From: Macrothele yani
Lineage: Eukaryota; Arthropoda; Arachnida; Araneae; Macrothelidae
NCBI GenBank assembly: GCA_039090855.1
Contig: CM076997.1
Location: 169,042,709 to 169,106,708 of the forward strand
Direction of reading: 5' to 3'
Length of the DNA: 64,000 nt
The notes below the pieces were generated by a model. The model saw nothing but the letters and a program-made list of their open reading frames with translations. It searched no databases and was not told the DNA's origin. Positions within the stretch are counted from its first letter, which is position 1. Each line of letters starts with the position of its first letter. Positions 23,691-34,904 of this stretch are shown here, one piece after another. Both the position numbers and the translations under genes were made by a program.

Positions 23691-24262
23691 ATTTCTAGTA
23701 TGTTGGAAAGCGTATTATAATCAATGCATTGCAGGATTTTACTAACTTGTCTTCGATAAAAAGGAAATAGTGTTCGACCATGTTGTTCCACAAGGGAAAA
23801 CTGTTACCGGTGCCTATTATTCTGAAGTTCTCAAAGGTCCTCTAAAGAAAAAAATTTCCCCAAAATGCCCAGAATAGGCACAAACTGGTTGGATTTTGTG
23901 TCAAGATAATGTCCTGGCACATCATGCTTTGCTTACCAAGCAGGTTATCCAAGATCTAGGCATCAAAATGATGGTGCGCCCTCCATATTTACCAGACCTG
24001 GCACTGTGTGACTTCCACATATTCCGTGAAGTGGAAAAAACAACCTTGTGGGTGTTGGTTTGCATCAAATACTGAACTGAACAACGCAGTGATGGGTATC
24101 TTGAACCACATCTCGAGGAAGGGCTTCAGAACACACCTTCCAGAAGTGGATACAAAGGTGGGACTAGTGCATTCAGGTAGAGGGGGAATACTTAAAAATA
24201 TGTATTACTGCATTAAACTTCTGCCCTATGTAAAATTTGTCTTATTGCTTTTTTGAAAGACT

Positions 24263-24964
24263 CTTGTAAATAGTATCAAATGATTTGAAGTAATCCACCA
24301 GAAATTATCTACAAGTAGCCATTTGACAAGCAGTTCTGTCTGTTGCAAGTCTGAATGTTTCCTTGACTTGCTTTTGCAGGGACGTTTTTTTTTTTTTCTT
24401 TTGGCATAATACTGCTTCAAAATGGAAACCCTCTCTCTTTTGAGATGAATGATACACTTTTGCAAAGCTGAATTAATCTAAATAACTAGTTCATCTTTCC
24501 TACGGTTGGTCTCATATAATGGATAGTGCACTATAGTCCATCTTAAAATGCCTTCACACTGTATGGGAAAAGGGAAATTGACAAAATGACAACCTCAAAC
24601 ACCCACTTTTCTTCAGTCCCTTTGCCATAGGCAAGTAATGGTAGCTTAGTATATCATTCAGCTGGTATTACAAATGCAGTACAATAAGTTAAGCATATGA
24701 TCATGAATACAGTCACGAAGGTGCATGCAGATTTTGCTACACCAAATTTGTAACAAAATCAAGTGCAAAAGGAAGCCATACTGAATATTTATTATTGAAA
24801 CTCGTACGTATGTTCCATTAGAAATTAAATTTTTGTATTTATTCTTTCTGTTCAGAAGTTATTAAAAACATTTGTTCATCTAATTTGCAATAAAATAACT
24901 CTGTGTATCTCTAAAAACATAATATATAACAGTACTTATTTTTCATGAAGTTCCTGAAACTTAC
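24263..24964. other. Intron sequence, nothing recognised
   Basis: Single-copy-looking DNA between the mariner and the receptor exon. It holds a T-run near 24387-24399 and no coding signal. Confidence 0.45.
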
Positions 24965-25129
24965 CATTTCAAGCTCAGAGCACAAGAAGTGAATTACAGT
25001 GGAGTAGTTGCCTGGTACACCAAAAGCTGTGCATGATCCACCATGAGAATAGGTGAGCTGCAAATGATCATCAGATGACAGCTGTGGCTTGGTGGTTGCT
25101 CTACCTGCATTTGATATATACACAGTTTC
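24965..25129 (-). CDS. IGF2R: Receptor exon 4 of 5 seen: cation-independent mannose-6-phosphate receptor-like
   Basis: The acceptor AG is at 25131-25130 after TATATTTC. The donor GTAAGT starts at 24964, giving a 165-bp exon of 55 codons, phase 0 at both ends. The product reads ETVYISNAGRATTKPQLSSD, then LQLTYSHGGSC, then STVIHFLCSELEM. L-x-L-x-Y-x-x-G-x-x-C followed by S-T-x-I-x-F-x-C is the middle of an IGF2R-family luminal repeat. It joins in phase to the exon at 32281-32437 upstream and to that at 8716 downstream. The residue before the ST pair is Y within GNYST, where ligand-binding repeats of the family usually have Arg. I therefore infer, weakly, that this repeat does not bind mannose-6-phosphate. 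Confidence 0.93.
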
Positions 25130-25249
25130 CTGAAATATATTTAAAACAATTTCAATTAACATGAGAAACCATGATCATTGTTCCAGAACTTTACACCTGT
25201 CATTCTAGAAGTCATGCAAAACATGTATCACACACTCCAAATTATTATT

Positions 25250-25462
25250 ATTTGTAGTGGGATTTAACAAGCACTGTGAGAAACTCTAAATGCAGGTAGT
25301 GATCTGTCTTTACTTTAGAGTCAATGATCCCAGGGAAGAGAGAAAGAGAGCCAGTGTTGTAATACAAACACAGCATCCATGCCACATCCGGGACTCAAAC
25401 CCGGGCCCACTCGAATAACAGTCAGAAACCAACGCTTCAAACACTGCTCCACAGGGCGGCTA
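25250..25462 (-). mobile_element. tRNA-derived SINE (copy 1)
   Basis: On the minus strand the order is an A-box-like TGGAGCAGTGT, then a B box GGTTTGAGTCC within CCCGGGTTTGAGTCCCGG, then GGATGTGGCATGGATG and ACACTGGCTCTCT, as in the second copy at 27385. The 3' end is the complement of the AATAATAATTTGGAG region near 25240. It is more diverged from the tRNA-like consensus than copy 2 and inserted in the opposite orientation. Confidence 0.75.
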
Positions 25463-26443
25463 CTTCAGAATTCCATCAATGAACTGAACCCTGCGGCAGT
25501 GCTGTTACCAAAATCTACATGAAAAACTTAGTTATAAAACCCATCAGTGCTTCAATTAAATTTCAATAATGATTTCTAAAGTTCATACATGTATGAAGAC
25601 ATTGAAAAAAATAAAAATAAATTTGAGTGAACTGATTTTAGAAAAAATTATGCAACACAAAAATCCTTAACGAGCTATAATTGTTTAAAGAGGTGTGAGT
25701 GCTTCCCCCCCCCAAACAGAATCACAAAATAAATCAGTGAAAAAAACATGGCAATGATACAAGCATATCATTTTTTTTTTTTGCTCATAATTGCCAAGTT
25801 CATCTTTTCCCAAGTACTGGGTTGGTGCAAATAAAATGTCTGGTGCACATGTAAAGGGGGAAAAAAGGCTACTCAAGTGGAGCAACATACATACAACACA
25901 AGCGTTCTGTGTAGCTGCAGGTTAAGTGTTTCGGAGGGCATCATAGAATGGGTAAACCGAGAAATAAATGCTGGAGCAGCATCCATGCAATGCTTTCTGC
26001 ACAATTGTGGGTGGTACAGAAACATTGTGGGAGAGGTTAAATGGAGGAGAAAGGCTGAGCCAGTGTCAAGCACCTGCTATTATTCCCTGTCATTGGATTT
26101 CCTTTTGTAGATAGATAGATAGCTCTTGGGATTACCAATTAAGATACAGAAATCTATATTATGCAGAACACAGCTTTAAATTTTTTCCACCCAGATAAAC
26201 TTGAAGACAAAAAAAAAAATTTAATGAAAAAATTGCTTTCCATATCACAAAAATCAAATGGTATTTTCTGTAATTTCATTGGTATGCCCGTACTTCTATT
26301 AACAGCAACTAAAAATCCGTACCAGTTGGCATCTATACAATAACCACATCAAACCAGGAACAGATCCCTGTCAAGAAACCCCAATTCTTCAGATAATGTC
26401 ACACAAGTTGAGAGCAACAGGCTTGTTTCCTGCCCCAGGTGAT
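25463..26443. other. Intron sequence, nothing recognised
   Basis: No receptor exon or known repeat was found. It includes a C-run near 25706-25714, T-runs near 25769 and a short TAGA repeat at 26108-26122. The open frames at 25873-26110 on both strands have no motif I recognise. Confidence 0.4.
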
Positions 26444-27064
26444 CAGGCCTTGAAAAATATCTGAAAAGTTACATGCCCAGCTGGGCATGGGCAGAAATTA
26501 CTAACCTGTCCAGGTAACAAAAGCTGTATTCCCAGAAAATTTTGTCATTTCCATTTTAAGAGTCTGGATTCAAAACGTTCAATGCATAAAATATCTCAAG
26601 TTTTAAATATAATGCTGAAATCATATGAAGTGGTATGATGATGAAATTGGAATTTCAGATATTTAGCAATTCTGCCACGTTCCTTTCATTGAAATCTTTG
26701 CTCTTTGTCACTAAACACTAGAAGCTAGTTTCATCAGGGGCATGCATTCCGTCACTGACTATAAACAACATTCAAAGCAAAACTATATATATGGTTGCAA
26801 TTTCTGGACCTAGAACATAATATAATTAAAGACGTGATATCCTTCTGTCTTTGGCACTCAGTAACAATAATATAACTTCCAGTGATTAGCAGTGAAATGA
26901 AACACAATATGCAATGACTGTCTTTTTTCTTGTGGTAAATTGTATTGCAAATTTTATTTTTAAACTTAGTTGCCCGAACCAGGCAACTAGATTGTTTTTT
27001 TACCTGCCCAGGCCAATAATTTACATGCCCCGAGCATCTCGGGCATGGTATTTTTCAAGCCCTG
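26444..27064. mobile_element. hAT-like MITE (621 bp)
   Basis: Inverted ends: CAGGCCTTGAAAAATA at 26444 and the complement of CAGGGCTTGAAAAATA at 27064. The similarity continues inward as CATGCCC..GGGCATG hairpins near 26472-26492 and 27025-27047. GTGAT flanks both sides (26438-26443 as GGTGAT, and 27065-27069). CAGG ends with a TTGAAAAAT core suggest mobilisation by a hAT transposase. No coding capacity. Confidence 0.68.
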
Positions 27065-27384
27065 GTGATGAAATTATCAAGTGTTTTAAACAAACAGCTG
27101 CATGGCTACAGCAGAATATGGTATTTCTGAACAAATCTTAATATAAAGAACTATAAAATCTTACCTAAAAAACTCATTGCAAAAATTACCAAAGAGGTCT
27201 ATTTATATATCTCATAAAGAATTAGTAAAAAGTTCAATGTGGTAGGTTTAATAAATCCTCTTATTCCATAGTGTTAAATTATATTGAAAAACCTGCAACA
27301 AAAAGAAGCAGATTTAACAGCAAATAGACACATTGCTCAGGTCTGGAGTCGCAAGTTAGAAATCTGGATAGTACACTTGCTGTC

Positions 27385-27606
27385 AGCTGCCTCAGTGGCA
27401 CAGTGGTGTAAGTGCTAGCTTCTGACCATTCACCAGAGTTCAGTCTGGGTTCAAATCCCGGATGTGGCATGGATGGTGTTTTTGTCTTACAGCACTGGCT
27501 CTCTCTGTTCCCTGTAGTAGCCCTAAATTAGGAACGGACAACTAATTACAGCCCACTGAGTTGCTCATGGTAGTTGTTAAATCCCCAATAAAAATAAATA
27601 AATAAA
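27385..27606 (+). mobile_element. tRNA-derived SINE (copy 2) with intact A and B boxes
   Basis: TGGCACAGTGG at 27396-27406 matches the RNA polymerase III A box exactly. GGTTCAAATCC at 27448-27458 matches the B box exactly, with normal spacing. The tRNA-unrelated body follows (GGATGTGGCATGGATGG, GCACTGGCTCTCTCTG, CCCACTGAGTTGCTCATGG), and the copy ends in an (AAATAA)n-type A-rich tail at 27588-27609. This is a short interspersed element, not a functional tRNA: no cloverleaf is completed. Confidence 0.85.
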
Positions 27607-27784
27607 TAAACCTAATGCTTTCAAAAATATTACTGGATTTTATATTGAAGGCTGTCATGCAGTGTATAATGACTTTATCATTTAAACTTATAAAAATCTG
27701 ATTTTTTTTTTTAATTTTCACATCTTTTATCTACTTGCATTACTTTATGTTTCATTTGTTTTCTAGTACAGACTGTACTTTCAT

Positions 27785-29570
27785 ACATACATACATATCA
27801 CTAAGCTGTTCTCTGAGATTCAGAGGTTAGCTCCAAAAAGAAATACAACTACCAGATATTTTTACTTACTGTTGTCGTATCAAACTTCTCCATTTACAGC
27901 GATCTTGACATACAACTCGAGCTTCACGGATATCCATCACACGCCATACACAAGATCTTTTATACTCCACACTCAATCTTTTTCTCATGCAGATACTCCT
28001 GAATCTGATCCACCCATGTCTTCCTTGGCCTTCCTCTGCCTTTCCTTCCTGCCTATTGGGCTAAAAAGATTTTTTTAGTAAGCATCTCATCACTCATTCC
28101 TTCAACATGGCCAAACCACCGAAGCGTATTGGTCTCCAAATTGCTAACAACATTTTGCTTCACATCACACAACTGAAACACATCTTCCTTCCTCACACAA
28201 TCAGACCGTGTCTAGCCACAAACCACCCGTAAGTAATGCATTTCTCCAGCACACAAACGACTCCCATATTTCTTCTGCAGTACCCAGGTTTCACTGCCAT
28301 GCATCAAAGTAGGAACAATTACACTTTCATACACAGCCATGTGGGACTCTCTAGAGAACCCATCATTCCTGTGAAAACCTCCCAGAGCAGCTATGACTTT
28401 CAATGAAGAATTCACTCGCCTACTAATTTCACCATCCAATTTGTTCTCTCTGTCAAACATACTTCCTAAATACACAAACTCACTCACCTGGTCAATCACA
28501 GTGCCATTTAGACTTACATTACATTCAGTGCTGCCAGTTCCTCTCTCAAAAACCATAACTTTGGTTTTTCCCTAATTTATACTCAGTTTGAAATTCATGC
28601 AAACTTCGTAGATCCGAGACAACATACTCTGCAAATCACTTTTGCTCTCTGCCAAAAGGACAGTGTCATCAGCATACAGCAATCTGCACACACGGATATC
28701 ACCAAGACATAAACCACTATTATCTATTTTGGCATCACGCATGCATGCGTCCATAATATATTAAACAGCCATGGTGACATTACACAACCTTGTCTAACTC
28801 CTGCACCAATCGAAAACCATTTTGATAAAACACCATTCACTCGTACACAAGCTCTACTACCAGCATACATGGCTTTTACTCTATTAAGTAGATTCCCAGT
28901 AACACCATATTCATTTAATACCTTCCACAAAAGTGTCCTATTTACTCAGTCATAAGCTTTCTCTAAATCTATGAAGGCAGCAAAAACTTTCTTACCAACA
29001 GCCAGATACTTTTCAATCATTGTGCATAATGCAAAAATCTGGTTAGGGCCGCCTTTACCAGGCATAAAAACACTCTGAACATCCCACACTTTCTCTCATG
29101 TAAGATCCCGCACTTTTTCAATAACAACCTTACTAAACACTTTTCCTGGCACACTTAGTTAGGCTAATACCACGATAGTTCTTGCATTCAGTCTGATCAC
29201 CTTTTCCCTTATAAAAGGGAATAATAGCATCCTTCCAATCCCAAGGGACCATTCCTAACTTCCAGCACAACTGGCAAATTTCAGTTAACCAGTCAATTAC
29301 AGAGGTACCACCATATTTCAACATCTCTGCAGTTATGCCATCAACTCCCAGAGCCTTACCATTCTGAAGAGATTTTAGAGCTTTACACACTTCTTCTCTT
29401 GAGATCCCTCCTGTGCTTCCATCCCGCACTGTGACATCATCTGTGTCTGTCTCAGAATCATCTTTGCTTTCCTGATCTAATAACTCACAGAAATATTCAC
29501 CCCATGTTTCACTTAACTCATTGGGCTCTCATATCATTTCCCCGACCTCATTCTTCACACACTAATTTCC
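27785..29570 (-). mobile_element. LINE family A, longest copy (A4), reverse transcriptase to 3' tail
   Basis: Read on the minus strand from about 29570: ISREEVCKALKSLQNGKALG (29400-29340), then EMLKYGG and WDWKDAIIPFYKGKGDQTEC, then GVRQGCVMSPWLFNIL (28790-28740), CRLLYADDTVLLAESKSDLQ (28705-28645; YADD is the catalytic box), EFVYLGSMFDRENKLDGEIS, GSETWVLQKK, then the RWFGHVEGMSDEMLTKKIF segment. The 3' UTR ends in a (TATG)n microsatellite complementing 27780-27806. The endonuclease is missing by 5' truncation. Several frameshifts (near 29150, 28945, 28560 and 28200) make it inactive. Five other copies occur in the window. Clade unassigned; the microsatellite tail recalls RTE-type elements. 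Confidence 0.88.
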
Positions 29571-32280
29571 TCTAATTTTAAAAATCATTTTTACTGAAAA
29601 AGGTTTGATTGAATAAAAATAAATTTTAAAAAGTCTGTCACTTATCATTTTGGAATATCAGAAACACAAGATATGGAGATACTATTCATTTTCAAATTGA
29701 TAACCAAAATAAGGAGAAATATGACACTAGAAACTTTTTTTTGTATTCAAATATATTTTTCAACAAAACACATTTTAAAATATTATAGAGAGTTAAATGA
29801 AAATACAGAAGAAACTGAGAAATGAATCAAAATGAAATAATGCATTAGTTGAAAGAAATATATAACCTTAGAAAGAGAAATCTTTTTTCAAGACTTTTAG
29901 AACTGCTAAACAATTGTCGGTTGTCATCACTTTACAAAGACCGATCTTTTCTTGGTGCTAAATAGGCTTCTTCAATGAAAAAGTGGAGGCAATCTGCAAG
30001 CCACCTCCTTTTCAAAAATAACCACCACAATGACTAATTAAATCAAAGGACCAGGCATAATGTATGAGATGTCAAATTTCATATTTCACCAGACATACGC
30101 AACTTTAACATCCAGCTCAGTGTACAGTAACATTATCATTAAAAGATGGTTTCTCTTAGGGAATAAAGTCTAAACCACAGGATGCACCTGGTTATTTAAA
30201 AGGCATTGCTACTGGGTGTAATTTAACATGCAGTACAAAAGTAGGTGGCCAAAAGAATACTAATTACTGCTCAAGCAAGTACTCATAAATTCTGATCAAC
30301 TTCCATGTGTTGAACTGTTAATCAAGTTTGTCAGGATTATATGGTTTTTGGCATTCCCCCCAAAAAAAACATTGCCATGATTGAAATAATTTAAAAGATC
30401 ATTCATCACACCATATTGCATATTTTATTCAGTTTTTGTGCACATTACTTTATTTCTGCTTCACAGTCCTGGCTCTGTAACAAGTGGTTTGCCATTAAAA
30501 CCATGCAACAACATGTCACTTTCTCTACATATTTTGTTAGAAACTGGATTGCTGAGTTCTGTGTTGTTGCAGCAGCAGTAGCTTTGTGTTAAACCTAGAG
30601 TCCTTACCAACACTCTTCTGTGTTTTTTTATAGGTGAGCTTAGATTTTCAATTGCAATTTTCTTCATAGATGCCATGTCCAAGTTAAATGGGCACTGTAA
30701 ATGTCTTTCTCGCTCCTCTTTTTTTTGTGCGGAGAGGGATGAGACAAAAAAAGTTCTCATTTTTATTTAACTTGTTACCAACTGGAATATTCACTTTATC
30801 AAGGTCTTACAACACAGTGTTTCATTAGTTTGCCCACACACTGTGTGTAATCATTTTTCAGTATTCCTCATAGCTGTTATTTTGTAAGCACAACACTAAG
30901 GTGTCATTCTTCTACTAAAAGACTTGTAACAGCAAAGGCTGCTTCTATGGTAATATCCAGCTGACTTTATTAGTATAGAAGTAAGACACATCACATTAGT
31001 TTTGGGCATTCTCACCACATTTCATCTACATTTTCAGCAAAGTAACACCTTCTTTACACTGTGAATCACAGGCGAAGTACTTCTGGTATTGAAAAAAGTA
31101 TAGAGACCATTAATAAATAGCAAATCAAAACCTCAGTATAACAAAAGATTTGAAAATTTGTTCTATTGGAATTTTTATGATTTTTCCCTTTGCTGTATCA
31201 GCAGAGTAGCAGAATGTAGACGTACGTGTGTACACTGTACATGGATAGTCTTCAAATTATTAGCGGATTTTCCACATAGATTTTGCTTGTATTAAAAAAA
31301 TAAAATATGTTATTTACCACAATTAAAACACTTCGAGGGTTTACTGAGATTAATATACTTAATTATATTTTAACTTCTTTCAATTACTTTTCACATCTGA
31401 GTTTTTTTGTTTTCACAGACATTTCTGTACTCTAGATTTTATCAAGGCCTGTTCTCAATGTATAGGAACTGTATCAAAAGTTTTGTTTACACAGAAAGGA
31501 TAAAATTTTATTGCCAGGTTTGTCTTGCAGTTGCCAGTTATTAAATCAAAATCCTTTCCTTATGTGTTTTGTAAGTCTACTATTTTTGAATTAAGTTATT
31601 CAGTACGTTATTTATAATTTTTGAAGGTTCATTAATGGAATTGTTTTTATTTAAGTGGGGCGGGGATGAAAACTTCCCTTAATCAGTCGCTTATTTTTAC
31701 GAGGTTCATAGTGTAAATTTTAATCTTTTAGACTATCGTAAAGGTCCATTTCACACACTCTGCTACACATTTAATTAACTGTAATGTGCTTATTTTATTC
31801 TCAATGGAATATGTAATGTTCTAATAATAATTTATTGTTTTATTTTTTTTTAATTATTCTATTGTTACTGTGGTTCGTGCTTCGCAGGTTTGCAGCAAGT
31901 TTTCTGTTTCAATGGTTGTGTATGCTGACACATTTTATTTTTATATTACTCTGTGTATCAGCATCATGTAAAATGGTCTTAATAATAACCCACTTGAAGA
32001 ATTACTTCAAAAATGTCATTAATAATAAAAAATATCTTACATTTAAACACAGCTTTAAGTTTGAATAAAAATTCATATTATTCATATTATGCAATTTCCC
32101 ACATTTTGGTGAACCAAATTTCTGCTGTAAAATAATATTTTCCTTTTGCTTATGATGTAGTTTCTCAGAACTATGCTTGCACTGTAACAAATAAACACAG
32201 ACATTCCAAAAATTAAATACTTTGAAGAATATTCAATAATGAAATTACAGTCACACAAAACAACTACAGAAAAACTCTAC
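29571..32280. other. Long intron stretch without recognised elements
   Basis: AT-rich DNA with no terminal repeats, retroelement motifs or receptor exon that I can support. The open frame at 30461-30760 (minus, KIAIENLSSPIKKHRR) has no splice or family support. Minor A and T runs only. Confidence 0.45.
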
Positions 32281-32437
32281 CTTATTATCTTCACCAACTG
32301 TAAAAATACATGCTGCAGCATCTCTCTCACAACCAGATGAAGAATTTAAGGAGCTGCATATGTTAAAGTAAAGCTTCCTTTTCTTACCATCATTTTCAGT
32401 AAAAGAAACAGCCCAATCTTTTCCTGACTTTGACAAC
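32281..32437 (-). CDS. IGF2R: Receptor exon 3 of 5 seen: cation-independent mannose-6-phosphate receptor-like
   Basis: The acceptor AG is at 32439-32438 (ACCATTTTTCAG). The donor GTAGAG begins at 32280. The 157-bp exon starts in phase 2 and ends in phase 0. After the split glutamine codon shared with the 47067 exon it reads LSKSGKDWAVSF, then KLYFNICSSLN, then CERDAAACIFT. W-x-V/A at the start, Y/L-F-N-I-C-x-x-L and C-x4-A-A-C are the fixed points of the first half of an IGF2R-family repeat. Joining to exon 2 rebuilds YDLSQLSKSGKDW, the expected YDLSxL turn. The cysteines should form luminal disulphides. Confidence 0.92.
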
Positions 32438-32700
32438 CTGAAAAATGGTAAAAGACAGCATTCTAACTTTTGAGCATTCAATTCAATTCCACTCACAAAT
32501 TACAAAACTATGCCTAAAAGGAAAAAAAAAAAAAAAAAAAAAAGGCAGGAAGAGAGAAAATACAATAAACTTGAAATCTGTTAATGTATTGTAACTCCAG
32601 TCCAGCAGAAAAGAATGGGTACATGCAAAAAGGGAGGAAGTTAGCAAAAAGTTTTACATGCCCTATAACACTGTTTTACAAATTTTGATGCTTTTATTTA

Positions 32701-32737
32701 TTTGTGTGTGTGTGTGTGTGTGTGTGTGTTTGTGTGG
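32701..32737. repeat. (GT)n microsatellite
   Basis: About 14 GT units with one TTT interruption. A (CA)n tract of the opposite sense lies 400 bp further on at 33139-33171, with the 22-24-bp minisatellite between them. Confidence 0.9.
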
Positions 32738-32849
32738 TTTGATAGGTGTTTCTTATAACACCTGGTATGCAGTTTAAAGAGAGTATTTTTGGAAATTTTC
32801 ACCCACCTTCCAATTTTAAGAAATGCTAATTTCAGTAATGGAAAGTAGG

Positions 32850-33052
32850 AAAATCATTTTTGGAGCAGCAAAATGCATTTTTGGAGCAGATGAAATACAT
32901 TTTTGGGAACAGCAAAATGTGTTTTTGGAGCAGGTAAAATACATTTTTGGAGCAGCAAAATGTGTTTTTGGAGCAACAAAATGCACTTTTGGAGCACATA
33001 AAATACATTTTTGGTGTAAGAAAAATAAATTTTTTTTTTGAACAGGTAAAAT
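32850..33052 (+). repeat. Minisatellite of 22-24-bp units
   Basis: Roughly nine units of the pattern GGAGCAGCAAAATGCATTTTT with variants (GCAGATGAAATAC, GCAGGTAAAATAC, GCAACAAAATGC). The units alternate between a GCAAAATGYRTTTTTG form and a TAAAATACATTTTTG form, suggesting a higher-order dimer. One frame stays open across it only because of the repeat. Confidence 0.85.
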
Positions 33053-33136
33053 ATTTGTTGATAGAACTAACTCTTAAGCAAAAAATGTTTTGGAACTAGA
33101 TGCACCCTATTCAAATTTAAAACATCTTGCATTGAA

Positions 33137-33138
<2 letters not shown>

Positions 33139-33171
<33 letters not shown>
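33139..33171. repeat. (AC)n microsatellite
   Basis: About 16 AC units, complementary to the GT tract at 32701-32737, so the two could pair across the minisatellite. Confidence 0.9.
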
Positions 33172-33176
<5 letters not shown>

Positions 33177-33920
33177 TTTAGTTTTCAAATAGATCAAAAA
33201 ATTTGTAATCACAGCAGGATTCTATTATTAATCTTTTATTTTACAAAAGATGTTTAATTTTTTGCTGCTTTTCTCAATATTTAATTGCTCACTTCCATTT
33301 TTTTCTAATGTTTTAAGATAGTTAGCAATGTTTTGTTTTGCTTCTTTTAGTAGCACCTGTCTACTTTCTATTGCACTCGTCTCTTTTCTTTATGCCACAT
33401 ACAATGAACATCTCAGCACGTTTAACATTTTATGAAAAGAATCCAAATGCTGCAAAAATTCAGCTTCTTCCCGTTTCAAATCGCTGTGTGAACATTCAAT
33501 TTCTTCTTCTCTTTTTCATTCATTTTGCTGCATTTTTCAAGTACTAATCTGCTCTTGATATTTTTTCCAGGATTCTTTATAAGCTGTCAGAAGTTTTTTG
33601 GTTACATTAATTTTACTCACATCTCCATTTAGTCTCTTGACATGATCTTTGTGTTTCTTGTTTTCCGCACTATGCCTACAATAATTGCAGCTAAAATCGC
33701 AGCCACACGACTTACAAAACGTGATTTGGCAAAATTTTAGATGCTTCATAAAAAGGCCACTCTTTACTATATACACTATATTGACAAAAGTCACTGGACA
33801 CCCCTTCAAAAGCAAATGAACAGGTCTGCTGCATTGTTAAGATGTGCAGTACAGCTGCAAATGGTATAAAAACAAGCCTGCAGCTGACTGCGATCATATC
33901 GCATTGTGAGGTTAAATGAA

Positions 33921-34540
33921 AATGTCACGGCAGGAGAGAACTGACTTTGAGAAAGGAAAGATTGTTGGCTGTTATATTAGCGGGCTGTTCATAAGAGAAA
34001 CCGAGAGGCGTTTAAACATACCCAAGTCAACTGTTTTGGACGTACTGAATAAGTGAAAGACACACGGACACGGTCAAGTTTGGAGCTGGCAGTGTACTTG
34101 TGTGGTGGTGTTTTTCGTGGTATGGTCCCGGCCCATTGGTTATCAGAGACAAACCTGTTAACCAGCACGTCTACCTCTATATTCTGGACAATTATGCCCT
34201 ACCAACTCTGTGGCAAAACTATGGATCCGAGCCTTGTTGGTACCAGCAGGATAATGCACCGAGCCATAAAGGAAGGACTGTTACGGCATGGTTTGATGAT
34301 AATTCCATATCTTGTGTGGACTGGCCAGCACAGAGCCCTGATCTTAATCCCATAAAGCACCTATGGGATGAATTAGAGCGCTGCATAAGAAGTTAACCAA
34401 GCAACAGTTAGCGGCAGCATTATGTACTGAATGGAAGCGCATACCTCTTGCTGTGTTCTAAAACCTTGTCGAAAGCATGTCTCGAAGCGTCAGTGCATGC
34501 ATTAAGGCCAAAGGTGGACCGACACTGTACTAATGTATGT
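33921..34540 (+). pseudogene. Tc1-b transposase, internally deleted, catalytic Glu replaced
   Basis: The N-terminus at 33921 reads MSRQERTDFEKGKIVGCYIS and continues to about LNIPKSTVLDVLNK. After a deletion the frame resumes near 34078 with KFGAGSVLVWWCFSWYGPGP. Then come CWYQQDNAPSHKGR (second catalytic Asp, near 34247) and DWPAQSPDLNPIKHLWDELE (near 34318-34377). The third catalytic position is normally PIEHLW; here it is PIKHLW, so the Glu is a Lys. The first catalytic Asp lies in the deleted part. The C-terminus is shifted but visible to about 34535. It cannot be active. Confidence 0.83.
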
Positions 34541-34904
34541 CAATAAATGCTATGTTGTGTTTCTCTTCTAGGTGTCCGGTGACTTTTATCAAGGGGCCGT
34601 CTATAAAGTATGTCCGAGATTACAGGGGGAGGGGTCCCTGACAACCGGACCAAGTGTGACACGGTTTAGTAATTTGGACGTCCAGCGGCAAAAATATAAT
34701 GGGATCATATTAAAAAACTATCTGTTTGTTCACATTGGAATTTAAATATGTTTGCAGATATATCTTTATATCATCATGAGGGGATAGTGGTTTTTTTTTT
34801 TTTTTTTTTTTGGTTTTTTTTTACAGTCCTTTAGGACAGAGTTTGCAGTATCAAAGCATGCATACTTCTAGGGTTAACAGCACCCAGTAAGCAAGCACTG
34901 ATAC

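Larger units (their letters stand above)
17214..24170 (+). pseudogene. Mariner transposase, split and decayed
   Basis: The N-terminal half at 17214-17830 reads LELEKRATIKICVRLNK, then HARVFEWHKKFVIGEE and NVPHSCRPS, which is the mariner helix-turn-helix and HARVFEWHKRF signature. Near 17690-17760 a frame-shifted segment like FNPETKQQN and SPRKQRFKQ marks the catalytic domain. The chain resumes after the repeat block, near 23790, with QGKTVTGAYYSEVLKGPLKK. Then come CQDNVLAHHA (second catalytic Asp, near 23907) and PPYLPDLALCDFHIF (third Asp, near 23982), 34 residues apart as in DD34D mariners. Stops and shifts occur throughout. The 5.9-kb insertion lies between the first and second catalytic residues. 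Confidence 0.82.
12720..24262 (+). mobile_element. Mariner (DD34D) transposon blown up to 11.5 kb by nested insertions
   Basis: The outer ends match as inverted repeats. The left end, near 12721, reads AGGTCATTCAAAAAGTAATG, and the right end, near 24243-24262, is the complement of GAGTCTTTCAAAAAAGCAAT. Mariner coding pieces lie at 17214-17830 and about 23760-24170, all on the plus strand. Removing the hAT element (12871-17172) and the tandem-repeat block (about 17840-23690) leaves roughly 1.4 kb, the normal mariner size. The order of events is therefore mariner first, then the hAT and the repeat block, then a MITE and another DNA transposon inside the block. Confidence 0.78.

Noticed and set aside
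27385..27606. Possible tRNA gene from A and B boxes
   Set aside because: No cloverleaf can be completed, and an SINE body with an A-rich tail follows; a second copy at 25250 confirms a SINE.
30461..30760. 99-codon minus-strand frame as a receptor or other exon
   Set aside because: No repeat landmarks, no convincing splice sites, and the flanking receptor exons already join in phase without it.
32823..33041. 72-codon open frame with IFGAAKC repeats
   Set aside because: It is only the reading of the 22-24-bp minisatellite; a repeat whose unit lacks stops stays open by chance.
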